Assembly: GCA_964412375.1 (NCBI GenBank)
Contig: CAYPOD010000011.1
Location: 1-64,000, forward strand
Direction of reading: 5' to 3'
DNA: 64,000 nucleotides
Source: CADEDV01 sp964412375
GTDB lineage: Bacteria > Bacteroidota > Bacteroidia > Chitinophagales > Chitinophagaceae
Of the stretch, positions 50,660 through 58,778 are shown one piece after another. The position numbers and the translations under genes are program-made. The notes under the pieces were generated by a model. It was not told where the DNA came from. It worked only from the letters and a program-made list of their open reading frames with translations, and searched no databases. The number at the start of each line of letters is the position of its first letter. Position 1 is the first letter of the stretch.

Positions 50660-51076
50660 ATGGCAAAAGCACAACAGCAACAACAGCAGCTCAGCGCCAA
50701 AGCAGCTGCCAAGAAAAGAGTGGTGAAAGTAGATGCCTATGGCGATGCCCACATCTCGGCCACTTTCAACAACATTATCATTAGCCTCACCAACAAATCA
50801 GGCCAGGTTATTTCCTGGAGCAGTGCCGGCAAGATGGGATTTCGTGGTTCTAAAAAGAACACCCCATATGCCGCACAAATGGCCGCTTCAGATGCTGCCA
50901 GAACTGCATTTGATGCCGGTCTGAAAAGAGTGGATGTATATGTAAAAGGTCCCGGAGCCGGTCGTGAAAGTGCTATTCGTTCCATTTCACAATCAGGCAT
51001 CGAAGTGGTGATGATCAAAGACGTGACACCGCTGCCGCACAATGGCTGCCGTCCGCCGAAGAAGAGAAGAGTTTAA
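50660..51076 (+). CDS. rpsK: 30S ribosomal protein S11
   Basis: 138 residues. The Gln-rich start (MAKAQQQQQQLSAKAAAKK) precedes the S11 core: DAHISATFNNIIISLTNKSGQVISWSSAGKMGFRGSKKNTPYAAQ, VDVYVKGPGAGRESAIRSI, VTPLPHNGCRPPKKRRV. A platform protein of the 30S subunit. Confidence 0.97.
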   Translation: MAKAQQQQQQLSAKAAAKKRVVKVDAYGDAHISATFNNIIISLTNKSGQVISWSSAGKMGFRGSKKNTPYAAQMAASDAARTAFDAGLKRVDVYVKGPGAGRESAIRSISQSGIEVVMIKDVTPLPHNGCRPPKKRRV

Positions 51077-51103
51077 CCCCATCCCCTGAAGGGGAGAATG
51101 GGA
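51077..51103. repeat. Palindromic element between rpsK and rpsD
   Basis: CCCAT ... ATGGG encloses CCCC/GGGG with a TGAA loop. A palindrome of this kind is dispersed in related genomes; here it lies just after the rpsK stop and could also act as a weak attenuator. Confidence 0.5.
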
Positions 51104-51219
51104 ATACATATTTGAGCCAAATTGGTTTCATTTTTAAAAAGGGTACACGATTGATTTTTTCAAAGCTTTTTACTGATCGCTGTACCGGTTTCTAAAAAAG
51201 CTTAAATGAAAGTATAATT

Positions 51220-51825
51220 ATGGCACGTTACAATGGTCCAAAGACCAAGATCTCCCGCATTTTTGGAGAGCCTATTTTAGGCAATGGTAAATGGTTGGGT
51301 AAAAACAGTAACCCTCCCGGTCAGCATGGTGAAAAACGTAAGCGTAAAACCCTTGGTGAATACGCTTTACAGCTCCGCGAAAAGCAAAAAGCCAAATACA
51401 CTTATGGTGTGTTGGAAAAACAATTCCGTAAAACATTTGAAGAGGCTGCCCGCCGCAAAGGTGTAACCGGTGAAAACCTCATCAAACTACTGGAAGCCCG
51501 CCTGGACAACACGGTTTTCCGGATGGGAATTGCTCCGAGCCGTCCTGCTGCCCGCCAGCTTGTTAGTCACAAACACGTAGCAGTGAATGGTGAAGTGGTC
51601 AACATTCCTTCTTACCAGCTTAAACCCGGTGACATTGTCACCATTAAGGATGGTAGTAAGGAGAGAACCTCTATCACCAGCGTAGTTCGTGGCAAGAATC
51701 CAAAATTCAACTGGCTGGATTGGAATGAAACTGAACTCAAAGGTACTTTCATTACGTATCCTGAAAGGGAAAGTGTTCCGGAAAACATCAAGGAGCAACT
51801 GATAGTGGAGTTGTACTCTAAATAA
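51220..51825 (+). CDS. rpsD: 30S ribosomal protein S4
   Basis: 201 residues, typical S4: MARYNGPKTKISRIFGEPI, then ENLIKLLEARLDNTVFRMGIAPSRPAARQLVSHKHVAVNGEVVNIPSYQLKPGDIVTI, the S4 RNA-binding domain. A primary assembly protein of the 30S subunit and in some bacteria a repressor of the alpha operon; no mRNA pseudoknot was recognised here. Confidence 0.97.
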   Translation: MARYNGPKTKISRIFGEPILGNGKWLGKNSNPPGQHGEKRKRKTLGEYALQLREKQKAKYTYGVLEKQFRKTFEEAARRKGVTGENLIKLLEARLDNTVFRMGIAPSRPAARQLVSHKHVAVNGEVVNIPSYQLKPGDIVTIKDGSKERTSITSVVRGKNPKFNWLDWNETELKGTFITYPERESVPENIKEQLIVELYSK

Positions 51826-51826
51826 T

Positions 51827-51894
51827 AGCTGTGAGTAATTAGCTACGAGCTATGTGTATTATTCTCGTTGCCCGAAACTCAAAACTCGCTGCTT
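51827..51894. repeat. Paired heptad repeats between rpsD and rpoA
   Basis: The left run (51827-51854) has AGCTGTG, AGTAATT, AGCTACG, AGCTATG in exact 7-bp steps right after the rpsD stop. The right run (51874-51894) has GAAACTC, AAAACTC, GCTGCTT, whose complement (AAGCAGC, GAGTTTT, GAGTTTC) partly resembles the left word, giving a loose inverted pair. Confidence 0.72.
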
Positions 51895-51930
51895 GTTTTA
51901 CCAATCATTTAAAAACCTAAAGAATAGAAT

Positions 51931-52932
51931 ATGGCAATCCTGAATTTTCAAAAACCAGACAAGATCATCCTGCAAAAGGCTACAGATTTTGAAGCTCAGT
52001 TTGAGTTTCGTCCGCTGGAGCCCGGCTTTGGTGTTACTATCGGTAATGCGCTGCGCCGTGTGTTGCTCAGTTCACTCGAGGGCTATGCAATTGTAGGTGT
52101 TAAAATAGAAGGGGTGGATCATGAGTTCGCTACTATGAAAGGTATCAGCGAAGATGTGGTAGAAATTTTCCTTAACCTGAAACAGGTTCGCTTCAAAAAG
52201 ATCGTTGACCACGAAGTGGCCAATGAAAAGATCATTCTTTCCATCAAGAACAGGACAGAATTTACAGCCGGTATGATCAGCGAGGGTACACATTCCTTCC
52301 AGGTGATGAACCCCGACCTGCTGATCTGCACCCTGGATTCTTCTGCCCGTATGGATATCGAACTGACCATCGGTAAAGGCCGCGGTTATGTGCCTGCTGA
52401 AGACAATAAACCCAAAGAAGCTCCTTTAGGTTACATTCCCATTGATGCGATCTATACGCCGATCAAGAATGTGAAATACACCATTGAGAACACCCGTGTG
52501 GAACAAAGGACTGACTTTGAAAAACTGATCATGGAAGTTTCTACGGATGGCACCATTCACCCGGAAGAAGCAGTGAAGCAGGCTTCCCGCATCCTGATCC
52601 AGCACCTGATGATCATCACGGATGAGAATATCACTTTTGACAATAAAGAAGAGAAGAAAGAAGACCTGGTGGATGAACAAACCCTGCAACTGCGCAAGGT
52701 GCTGAAGACGCCATTGGAAGACCTCGATCTTTCTGTTCGTGCCTTCAACTGCCTGAAAGCTGCCAAGATCAACTCACTGAGTGAACTGGTGCAGTATGAG
52801 CAGGAAGACCTGATGAAGTTCCGCAACTTCGGTCAGAAATCACTGGCAGAAATTGAGCAGGTGCTCACTGAAAGAGGTCTGCACTTTGGAATGGACCTGG
52901 TGAAACTGGGGATTGACCTGAGTGAATTCTAA
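51931..52932 (+). CDS. rpoA: DNA-directed RNA polymerase subunit alpha
   Basis: 333 residues. The N-terminal domain shows FRPLEPGFGVTIGNALRRVLLSSLEGYAIVGVKIEGV and LEHRTDFEKL-like dimerisation elements (TRVEQRTDFEKLIMEV). The C-terminal domain (from about 265) shows LRVLKTPLEDLDLSVRAFNCLKAAKINSL-like elements ending in a helix-hairpin-helix. It forms the alpha dimer of RNA polymerase. Within the cluster between rpsD and rplQ. Confidence 0.97.
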   Translation: MAILNFQKPDKIILQKATDFEAQFEFRPLEPGFGVTIGNALRRVLLSSLEGYAIVGVKIEGVDHEFATMKGISEDVVEIFLNLKQVRFKKIVDHEVANEKIILSIKNRTEFTAGMISEGTHSFQVMNPDLLICTLDSSARMDIELTIGKGRGYVPAEDNKPKEAPLGYIPIDAIYTPIKNVKYTIENTRVEQRTDFEKLIMEVSTDGTIHPEEAVKQASRILIQHLMIITDENITFDNKEEKKEDLVDEQTLQLRKVLKTPLEDLDLSVRAFNCLKAAKINSLSELVQYEQEDLMKFRNFGQKSLAEIEQVLTERGLHFGMDLVKLGIDLSEF

Positions 52933-52933
52933 G

Positions 52934-53086
52934 AATTTGCTGATTAGCAAATATGCCAATGTGCCAATGAAAAGCACTGGCTGTTTATAAAAAGTAGGTT
53001 GTAATTCCTGACACGGTACAACCGAAGATTTAAATAACCAAGATTTGAATGTGAGCAATTATCACATTATCAAATTGTCAAATCAA
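52934..53086. repeat. Inverted octad repeats between rpoA and rplQ
   Basis: The left run (52934-52965) has AATTTGCT, GATTAGCA, AATATGCC, AATGTGCC in 8-bp steps. The right run (53047-53086) has GAATGTGA, GCAATTAT, CACATTAT, CAAATTGT, CAAATCAA, ending 5 bp before rplQ. The complement of the right run resembles the left word, so the two are inverted. Confidence 0.75.
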
Positions 53087-53091
53087 AAGTC

Positions 53092-53580
53092 ATGCGTCAC
53101 GGAGACAAAATCAAAAACCTGAGCCGGACCAAAGCACACAGAGATGCTTTGCTGAGCAACCTGGCTTGTCAATTGATCCAGCACAAAAGGGTCGTAACCA
53201 CCTTAGCCAAAGCAAAAGCGCTGCGGGTGTATGTAGAACCCCTGATCACTAAAGGAAAAGACAATACCACGCACCAGCGTAGGGTGGTGTTTAGCTACCT
53301 GCAGGACAAAGAGGCCATCAAAGAATTGTTTGGCACTGTTGCAGAAAAAGTAGCCGGCCGTCCCGGTGGATACACCCGTATCATTAAGCTCGGAACCCGG
53401 CATGGCGACAATGCTGAAACAGCCATGATCGAACTGGTTGATTTCAACGAGGTGTATGGCAAAGGCACTGCTGAAGCCAAAACCACCGCAAAGAAAACCC
53501 GTCGTTCTGGTGGCAAAAAGAAAGCAGAAGCAACCGATACAACCGAAGCAGCTGCAACAGAAGAAAAAGCCGCTGAATAG
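53092..53580 (+). CDS. rplQ: 50S ribosomal protein L17
   Basis: 162 residues. The L17 core (MRHGDKIKNLSRTKAHRDALLSNLACQLIQHKRVVTTLAKAKALR, GGYTRIIKLGTRHGDNAETAMIELV) is followed by a long Lys/Ala/Thr-rich tail, a Bacteroidota habit, compared with about 120-130 residues elsewhere. Last gene of the ribosomal cluster, with a terminator after it. Confidence 0.96.
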   Translation: MRHGDKIKNLSRTKAHRDALLSNLACQLIQHKRVVTTLAKAKALRVYVEPLITKGKDNTTHQRRVVFSYLQDKEAIKELFGTVAEKVAGRPGGYTRIIKLGTRHGDNAETAMIELVDFNEVYGKGTAEAKTTAKKTRRSGGKKKAEATDTTEAAATEEKAAE

Positions 53581-53605
53581 TAGCAAAATACCTGTTCATA
53601 TTTCA

Positions 53606-53632
53606 GCCCTCGGTTATACCGGGGGCTTTTTT
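53606..53632 (+). terminator. Terminator of the ribosomal-protein operon
   Basis: GCCCTCGG and CCGGGGGC pair (one G-T pair) around TTATA, followed by six T residues. It lies 26 bp after rplQ. Confidence 0.88.
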
Positions 53633-53741
53633 GTGATTTGACTTTCCGGGTGACGGGTAAATTTCATTGAAATGAAGTACTTTCATTTTCATTTTTGTTG
53701 CTTGCCGGATCAATTTCCAAAACGACACTTAATCATTTGTA

Positions 53742-56321
53742 ATGGACCAGTCTTCCAACAGGGCTTTGCAGCAATTTCGTAACGAAGTAGGCGTTAAATT
53801 CCAGCTGTATAATAGCCTGTTCACTTCGCTGCCTTTTCACCGTATTGAAAAAACAGGTATTCTCTTGTCATTGCTTTCCAATATCTGCGAAGAAGGGTAC
53901 AAAAAGAAACAAAGCCCGGCAGAGATCATTGAAGATTTTTTTACTAAACACACCACTTACACTAAGGAAGAGGAGCGTAACGACCTGCTCTTTCGCTTTG
54001 TGCAATATGTGGAAAGACAGGTGGTCTTGTTTGATGCGCTGGAAGACGCCGCTTTCAGGCAGGTGCATGACCTCAATGGTGTGGGTACGCTCAAACACCT
54101 GGAATCGGAAGTGATCAAATACAGCAAACAGGATGAGCTGGCGGCCAAACTGGAAGATTTTGCGATACGACTGGTGCTGACAGCACATCCAACACAATTC
54201 TACCCCGGCCCGGTACTCGGCATCATCAATGATCTGTCAAGGGCACTGGAAGATAATAATACAAGCCAGGTGAACACCTACCTGCAGCAATTGGGGAAAA
54301 CACCTTTTTTCAAAAAGAAAAAGCCAACACCCTATGATGAGGCGGTAAGCCTGATCTGGTACCTGGAAAATGTTTTTTACGCTGCGGCAGAAAGAATCAT
54401 CTCTTCATTCAAAAACCAGTTTCGTGATGCCATTGATAAGAGTAACCCTGTTATCCGTATGGGTTTTTGGCCGGGCGGTGACAGGGATGGCAATCCATTT
54501 GTGACCAGCGATATTACTTTGCAGGTGGCCGATGCATTGCGGGGGTCCATCATCAAATGTTATTACCTGGATGTAAGAAGGCTAAAGCGGCGCCTCACTT
54601 TTGACGGGGTGGATGTGCTGCTTTCCGATCTTGAAAATAAATTATACAGCAATCTTTTTATTCCCGGCTATAAAACTACTCTCACCAAAGACGAAATTCT
54701 AGACACCTTGCTGAAGGTGAAGGATATCATCATTCACCAGCACAACGGACTTTTTGTTCACCTCGTCAGCAACCTCATTAATAAGATCGAAGTGTTCGGG
54801 ATGCATTTTGCTTCGCTGGACATCCGCCAGGAAAGTTCAGTGCATGGAAAATTGCTGGAGCAGCTCGCTGCTAATGGCAATGGTTTGCCGGTCCATTATG
54901 CCAGCTTCAATGATGCAGAAAAGATAAATGCCCTTGTTGCTGTTTCCGAAACTGCAAACCCGGATCTGGTTGATGACCCTGTATTTCGGGATACCCTTAA
55001 AGTAACTGCGGCTATCCGGGATATTCAGCGCTATAATGGTATCGAAGGCTGCAACCGTTATATCATCAGCCAGTGTAAATCTGCACTGAATGCAATGGAA
55101 GTGTACGGCCTCTTTCTGCTTGGTGGTTGGAAGAAGGAGGAGATGAATATAGACATCATCCCGTTGTTTGAAACAATTGATGACCTGCAGGTAGCAGCGG
55201 ATGTAATGCAAACCCTCTATGCTAACCCGGTATACCGGCAGCATCTGCGACAAATGGGCGACAGCCAGACCATCATGCTTGGTTTTTCAGATGGCACCAA
55301 AGATGGCGGCTACCTGATGGCCAACTGGAGTATTTATAAAGCCAAGGAAGAACTTACAGCTATTTCAAGGCAACATGACGTGGATGTGATCTTTTTTGAT
55401 GGCAGGGGCGGGCCACCATCGAGGGGTGGTGGTAAAACACATAAGTTTTATGCTTCGATGGGAAATAATATTTCTAATAAGGAAATACAACTGACCATAC
55501 AGGGGCAAACCGTGAGTTCTAATTTCGGCACCATTGATGCGGCGCAGTATAATATCGAACAATTACTGAATGCCGGGATCTCCAATGACCTTTTTAATAA
55601 AAGGGAAACGACATTGAATGAAAATGAAGAGGCTTTGCTGCATGAATTAGCAACGGCAGGACTGGCAGCATATAAATCCCTGAAAGATCATCCGTATCTC
55701 GCTGACTACCTTTTGCAGGTGAGTCCGCTGCGGTTCTATAGTGAAACCAATATCGGCAGTCGTCCGGCTAAGAGAGGCACTGCTTCAGGGTTATCCTTAA
55801 AAGACCTTCGGGCCATTCCTTTTGCCGGTTCCTGGAGCCAGTTGAAACAGAATGTGACGGGATATTTTGGTGTGGGCTCAGCATTAAGAGAAATGGAGAA
55901 AAAAGGAAAGTTGCTGGAGTTGCAGAAATTATATCATCAATCACTTTTTTTCAAAACACTGCTGGATAATTGTGAAATGGCGATGATGAAATCTTTTTTC
56001 CCGTTGACCGCCTACCTGGCAAAACATCGCCAGTTTGGCGAATTGTGGCAGATGATACAGGATGAATATGAACTGACCAAACAATACCTGATGAAAATAA
56101 CCGGGCAAACTGAGCTGATGGCCGATTACCCGGTCGAACAGTTATCCATACAAATGAGGGAAAGAATTGTATTGCCTTTGGTGACTATCCAGCAGTATGC
56201 CTTGACCAGGATAAGAGAATTGGATGAACAATTGATCCAGGCGCCAGTGAAAGAGATTTATGAAAAACTGGCTATGCGTTGTTCATTCGGGATCATTAAT
56301 GCCGGGAGGAATTCGGCGTAA
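53742..56321 (+). CDS. ppc: Phosphoenolpyruvate carboxylase (divergent)
   Basis: 859 residues. Catalytic regions: VLTAHPTQF near residue 149 (usual HPTE, here HPTQ), MGFWPGGDRDGNPFVTSD near 243, LGFSDGTKDGGYLMANW near 506, FDGRGGPPSRGGGKTHKFYAS (the Gly/Arg loop) near 550, and ETNIGSRPAKRG. The C-terminus ends in GRNSA rather than the usual RNTG. These departures suggest a divergent clade rather than loss of function. It adds bicarbonate to PEP to give oxaloacetate, replenishing the TCA cycle with mdh in the same window. Stand-alone before aguB. Confidence 0.9.
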   Translation: MDQSSNRALQQFRNEVGVKFQLYNSLFTSLPFHRIEKTGILLSLLSNICEEGYKKKQSPAEIIEDFFTKHTTYTKEEERNDLLFRFVQYVERQVVLFDALEDAAFRQVHDLNGVGTLKHLESEVIKYSKQDELAAKLEDFAIRLVLTAHPTQFYPGPVLGIINDLSRALEDNNTSQVNTYLQQLGKTPFFKKKKPTPYDEAVSLIWYLENVFYAAAERIISSFKNQFRDAIDKSNPVIRMGFWPGGDRDGNPFVTSDITLQVADALRGSIIKCYYLDVRRLKRRLTFDGVDVLLSDLENKLYSNLFIPGYKTTLTKDEILDTLLKVKDIIIHQHNGLFVHLVSNLINKIEVFGMHFASLDIRQESSVHGKLLEQLAANGNGLPVHYASFNDAEKINALVAVSETANPDLVDDPVFRDTLKVTAAIRDIQRYNGIEGCNRYIISQCKSALNAMEVYGLFLLGGWKKEEMNIDIIPLFETIDDLQVAADVMQTLYANPVYRQHLRQMGDSQTIMLGFSDGTKDGGYLMANWSIYKAKEELTAISRQHDVDVIFFDGRGGPPSRGGGKTHKFYASMGNNISNKEIQLTIQGQTVSSNFGTIDAAQYNIEQLLNAGISNDLFNKRETTLNENEEALLHELATAGLAAYKSLKDHPYLADYLLQVSPLRFYSETNIGSRPAKRGTASGLSLKDLRAIPFAGSWSQLKQNVTGYFGVGSALREMEKKGKLLELQKLYHQSLFFKTLLDNCEMAMMKSFFPLTAYLAKHRQFGELWQMIQDEYELTKQYLMKITGQTELMADYPVEQLSIQMRERIVLPLVTIQQYALTRIRELDEQLIQAPVKEIYEKLAMRCSFGIINAGRNSA

Positions 56322-56349
56322 TAAGAAGGTCATATCTGCTTTAATCTGT

Positions 56350-56357
56350 TATTTTTG
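56350..56357 (+). promoter_or_regulatory. -7 box upstream of aguB
   Basis: TATTTTTG matches TAnnTTTG, 17 bp before the aguB ATG. No strong -33. Confidence 0.45.
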
Positions 56358-56374
56358 CCACTCAATTTCCTGCT

Positions 56375-57250
56375 ATGAGCAAAGTAAAAGTCGGCCTGGT
56401 GCAAATGAGTTGCACCAATAAGAAAGAAGAGAATCTCGCCAAAGCAATCGAAGGCGTAAAGAAAGCAACGGCCGGCGGGGCACAGATCGTTTGCCTGCAG
56501 GAATTATTCACTTCACTTTATTTCTGCGATGTGGAAGATTATGAAAATTTCAAACTGGCTGAACCCATTCCCGGGCCTTCAACCGAAACCTTGCAGCAGG
56601 TGGCCAAAGAACTTGGTGTAGTGATCATAGCTTCATTATTTGAAAAAAGGACACAGGGCATTTATCACAATACCACAGCAGTGATTGATGCAGATGGCAG
56701 TTATATGGGCAAGTACCGGAAGATGCATATCCCGGATGACCCGGCCTATTACGAGAAATTCTATTTCACCCCCGGTGATTTGGGTTATAAGGTTTGGAAA
56801 ACAAAATTTGCTACCATCGGTGTGCTTATTTGCTGGGATCAGTGGTATCCTGAAGCGGCAAGAATCACCGCATTGATGGGAGCGGAGATATTATTCTATC
56901 CTACGGCAATTGGCTGGGCCACGTCGCAGGATGAAGCAACCAATACGGAGCAATACGGAGCATGGCAAACCATTCAGCGCAGTCATGCTGTAGCCAACGG
57001 TGTGCATGTGGTGAGTGTGAACAGGGTGGGGCTGGAACAAAACGGTGCGATGAAATTCTGGGGAGGTTCTTTTGTATCCAATCCGTTTGGCACCGTCATT
57101 TACCAGGCATCACATGATAAGGAAGAAGTGAAAGTGATAGAAATAGATACGGAGAAAACGGATCGATACCGGACCCATTGGCCGTTTATGCGTGACAGGA
57201 GAATAGACTCGTATCAGCCGATTACAAAGCGATTTATTGATGAAGAATAA
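56375..57250 (+). CDS. aguB: N-carbamoylputrescine amidohydrolase
   Basis: 291 residues of the nitrilase superfamily. The Glu-Lys-Cys triad is seen in LQELFTSLYF (Glu), KYRKMHIPDDP (Lys) and GVLICWDQWYPEA (Cys). GWATSQDEATNTEQYGAWQTIQRSHA follows the AguB pattern. It hydrolyses N-carbamoylputrescine to putrescine, CO2 and ammonia, the second step of arginine-derived putrescine synthesis after aguA. The TAA stop is the last base before the left end of the cassette at 57251. Confidence 0.93.
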   Translation: MSKVKVGLVQMSCTNKKEENLAKAIEGVKKATAGGAQIVCLQELFTSLYFCDVEDYENFKLAEPIPGPSTETLQQVAKELGVVIIASLFEKRTQGIYHNTTAVIDADGSYMGKYRKMHIPDDPAYYEKFYFTPGDLGYKVWKTKFATIGVLICWDQWYPEAARITALMGAEILFYPTAIGWATSQDEATNTEQYGAWQTIQRSHAVANGVHVVSVNRVGLEQNGAMKFWGGSFVSNPFGTVIYQASHDKEEVKVIEIDTEKTDRYRTHWPFMRDRRIDSYQPITKRFIDEE

Positions 57251-57740
57251 AGTCCGAAAGACGGAAAGCCCGGAAGACCGAAAGCCGGTCTTGAAGGACG
57301 AACTTTATTTACTGAAAAAAAGATTATGCCATTTAAATTTGAAAAGCTGATTGTTTGGCAAAAAGCTGTTGACCTGTCTGATGTCGTTAACCAGGTAACG
57401 AAAAACTTCCCTAAAGATGAAATATATGTTTTGACTTCACAAATGAAGAGGGCTGCCGATTCTGTTTCTTTGAATATTGCAGAAGGTTCCACTGGTCAAA
57501 CAAACCCTGAGTTTAATAGATTTCTTGGAATTGCTTTACGGTCGGCTATAGAAGTGGTTTGTTGTATTTTCCTAGCCAAGAGAAGAGGCTATATTTCTGA
57601 TGACGACTTTGATAAGATATATAAAATGTGTGAAGAGATCTTGGTTATGATTAATGCTTTACGAAATTCATTAAACTAAAACAATTGCAACTCGAGAATG
57701 CAAAAGCTTTCTGACTTTCCGTCTTCCGGACTTTCGGACT
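57251..57740. mobile_element. 490-bp cassette with inverted octad ends carrying a four-helix-bundle gene
   Basis: The left end (57251-57290) is a run of 8-bp units: after AG come TCCGAAAG, ACGGAAAG, CCCGGAAG, ACCGAAAG. The right end (57707-57740), read on the other strand, has AG followed by TCCGAAAG, TCCGGAAG, ACGGAAAG, TCAGAAAG. The outermost 10 bp (AGTCCGAAAG) are identical and inverted. A single gene (57326-57679) lies inside. The element sits exactly between the aguB stop and the body of aguA. No clear target-site duplication is visible. It resembles 23S rRNA intervening sequences, which also carry an IVP gene between pairing arms, but here it is outside rRNA. Confidence 0.72.
57326..57679 (+). 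CDS. Four-helix-bundle protein (23S rRNA IVP / Avd-like family)
   Basis: 117 residues of the TIGR02436-type family: MPFKFEKLIVWQKAVDLSDVV, LTSQMKRAADSVSLNIAEGSTGQTNPEFNRFLGIALRSAIEVV, then a helical C-terminus. The motif (R/K)RAADSxxxNIAEG is diagnostic. Related proteins are encoded in 23S rRNA intervening sequences and, as Avd, accompany diversity-generating retroelements as RNA-binding partners. No reverse transcriptase is nearby. It is the only gene in the 490-bp cassette and separates aguB and aguA. Confidence 0.9.
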   Translation: MPFKFEKLIVWQKAVDLSDVVNQVTKNFPKDEIYVLTSQMKRAADSVSLNIAEGSTGQTNPEFNRFLGIALRSAIEVVCCIFLAKRRGYISDDDFDKIYKMCEEILVMINALRNSLN

Positions 57741-58777
57741 TACTACCCAAACAACTCGGCTACCACTTCCCCGCTGAATTTGCTCCACATGTCGCCACCT
57801 GGCTGAGCTGGCCTCATAAAGAAGCATCCTGGCCGGGAAAGATCCATACCATTTATCCAAACTATGCACTATTTGTAAAAGAACTGACAAAAGGCGAACT
57901 GGTCCGCATCAATGTGGCCGATGAAGCCATGAAATTATTTGCGGTTGGTCATTTACAGGAAGCTGATGTTGATCTTTCCAAAGTTGAATTCTTCTTTCAT
58001 CCTACCAATGATGCCTGGTGCAGGGATCACGGGCCTGCTTTTTTGATAAACCCCGATGCTGATATTAAAAAAGTGATCGTTGACTGGGGTTATAATGCAT
58101 GGGGTAATAAATATCCACCATATGACCTGGATGATGTAATACCCACCTTGATAGGGAAACATTTTAATATTCCTGTTTTTCATCCCGGCATTGTAATGGA
58201 AGGAGGTTCTGTTGAATTCAATGGCAATGGAACAGTAATGACATCCACTGCCTGCTTGCTGAATCCCAACAGGAACCCGCATTTGAACCAACAGCAAATA
58301 GAAGAGTATCTCTGTAATTATTATGGAATGGATCAGGTTTTGTGGGTGGATGAAGGCATTGTGGGTGATGACACGGACGGTCATATTGATGATACGGTCC
58401 GTTTTGTAAATGAAGACACGGTTATTACCGTGATTGAAGAAAATAAGCAGGATGAGAACTATGAACTGCTGCAGCACAATCTCCGGCAATTAAAAGCTAT
58501 GCGGTTGTTGAACGGGAAACAACTGAATATCGTTGAATTACCGATGCCCGATGAATTGATCTATGAAGACCAGCGATTGCCCTGTTCTTACGCCAATTTT
58601 TATATAGCTAATAAATCAGTGATCGTTCCCACTTTTCGTTCTTCCCGTGATGACAAAGCTTTGCAAATAATTCAGCAATGTTTTCCCGGCAGGGAAATTG
58701 TGGGCATTGATTCCACAGACATCATCTGGGGGCTGGGGAGTTTTCATTGCCTGAGCCAGCAGGAACCGGCCATTTGA
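57698..58777 (+). CDS. aguA: Agmatine deiminase with repeat-derived N-terminus
   Basis: 359 residues. The enzyme core starts at about residue 17 (PKQLGYHFPAEFAPHVATWLSWPHKEASWPG) and has EGGSVEFNGNGT, DDTDGHIDD and the C-terminal active-site Cys in GLGSFHCLSQQEP, all typical of agmatine deiminases. It converts agmatine to N-carbamoylputrescine. The first ~14 residues (QKLSDFPSSGLSD) are encoded by the octads of the cassette's right end; no other in-frame ATG occurs before the core. The start therefore appears to have been supplied by the insertion. It still forms a functional pair with aguB across the cassette. Confidence 0.93.
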   Translation: MQKLSDFPSSGLSDLLPKQLGYHFPAEFAPHVATWLSWPHKEASWPGKIHTIYPNYALFVKELTKGELVRINVADEAMKLFAVGHLQEADVDLSKVEFFFHPTNDAWCRDHGPAFLINPDADIKKVIVDWGYNAWGNKYPPYDLDDVIPTLIGKHFNIPVFHPGIVMEGGSVEFNGNGTVMTSTACLLNPNRNPHLNQQQIEEYLCNYYGMDQVLWVDEGIVGDDTDGHIDDTVRFVNEDTVITVIEENKQDENYELLQHNLRQLKAMRLLNGKQLNIVELPMPDELIYEDQRLPCSYANFYIANKSVIVPTFRSSRDDKALQIIQQCFPGREIVGIDSTDIIWGLGSFHCLSQQEPAI

Positions 58778-58778
58778 A

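Noticed and set aside
57326..57679. A complete diversity-generating retroelement around the Avd-like gene
   Set aside because: No reverse transcriptase, template repeat or variable repeat is seen nearby.
57251..57740. A CRISPR array at the octad cassette
   Set aside because: Units are contiguous 8-bp degenerate repeats without spacers, and no cas gene is present.
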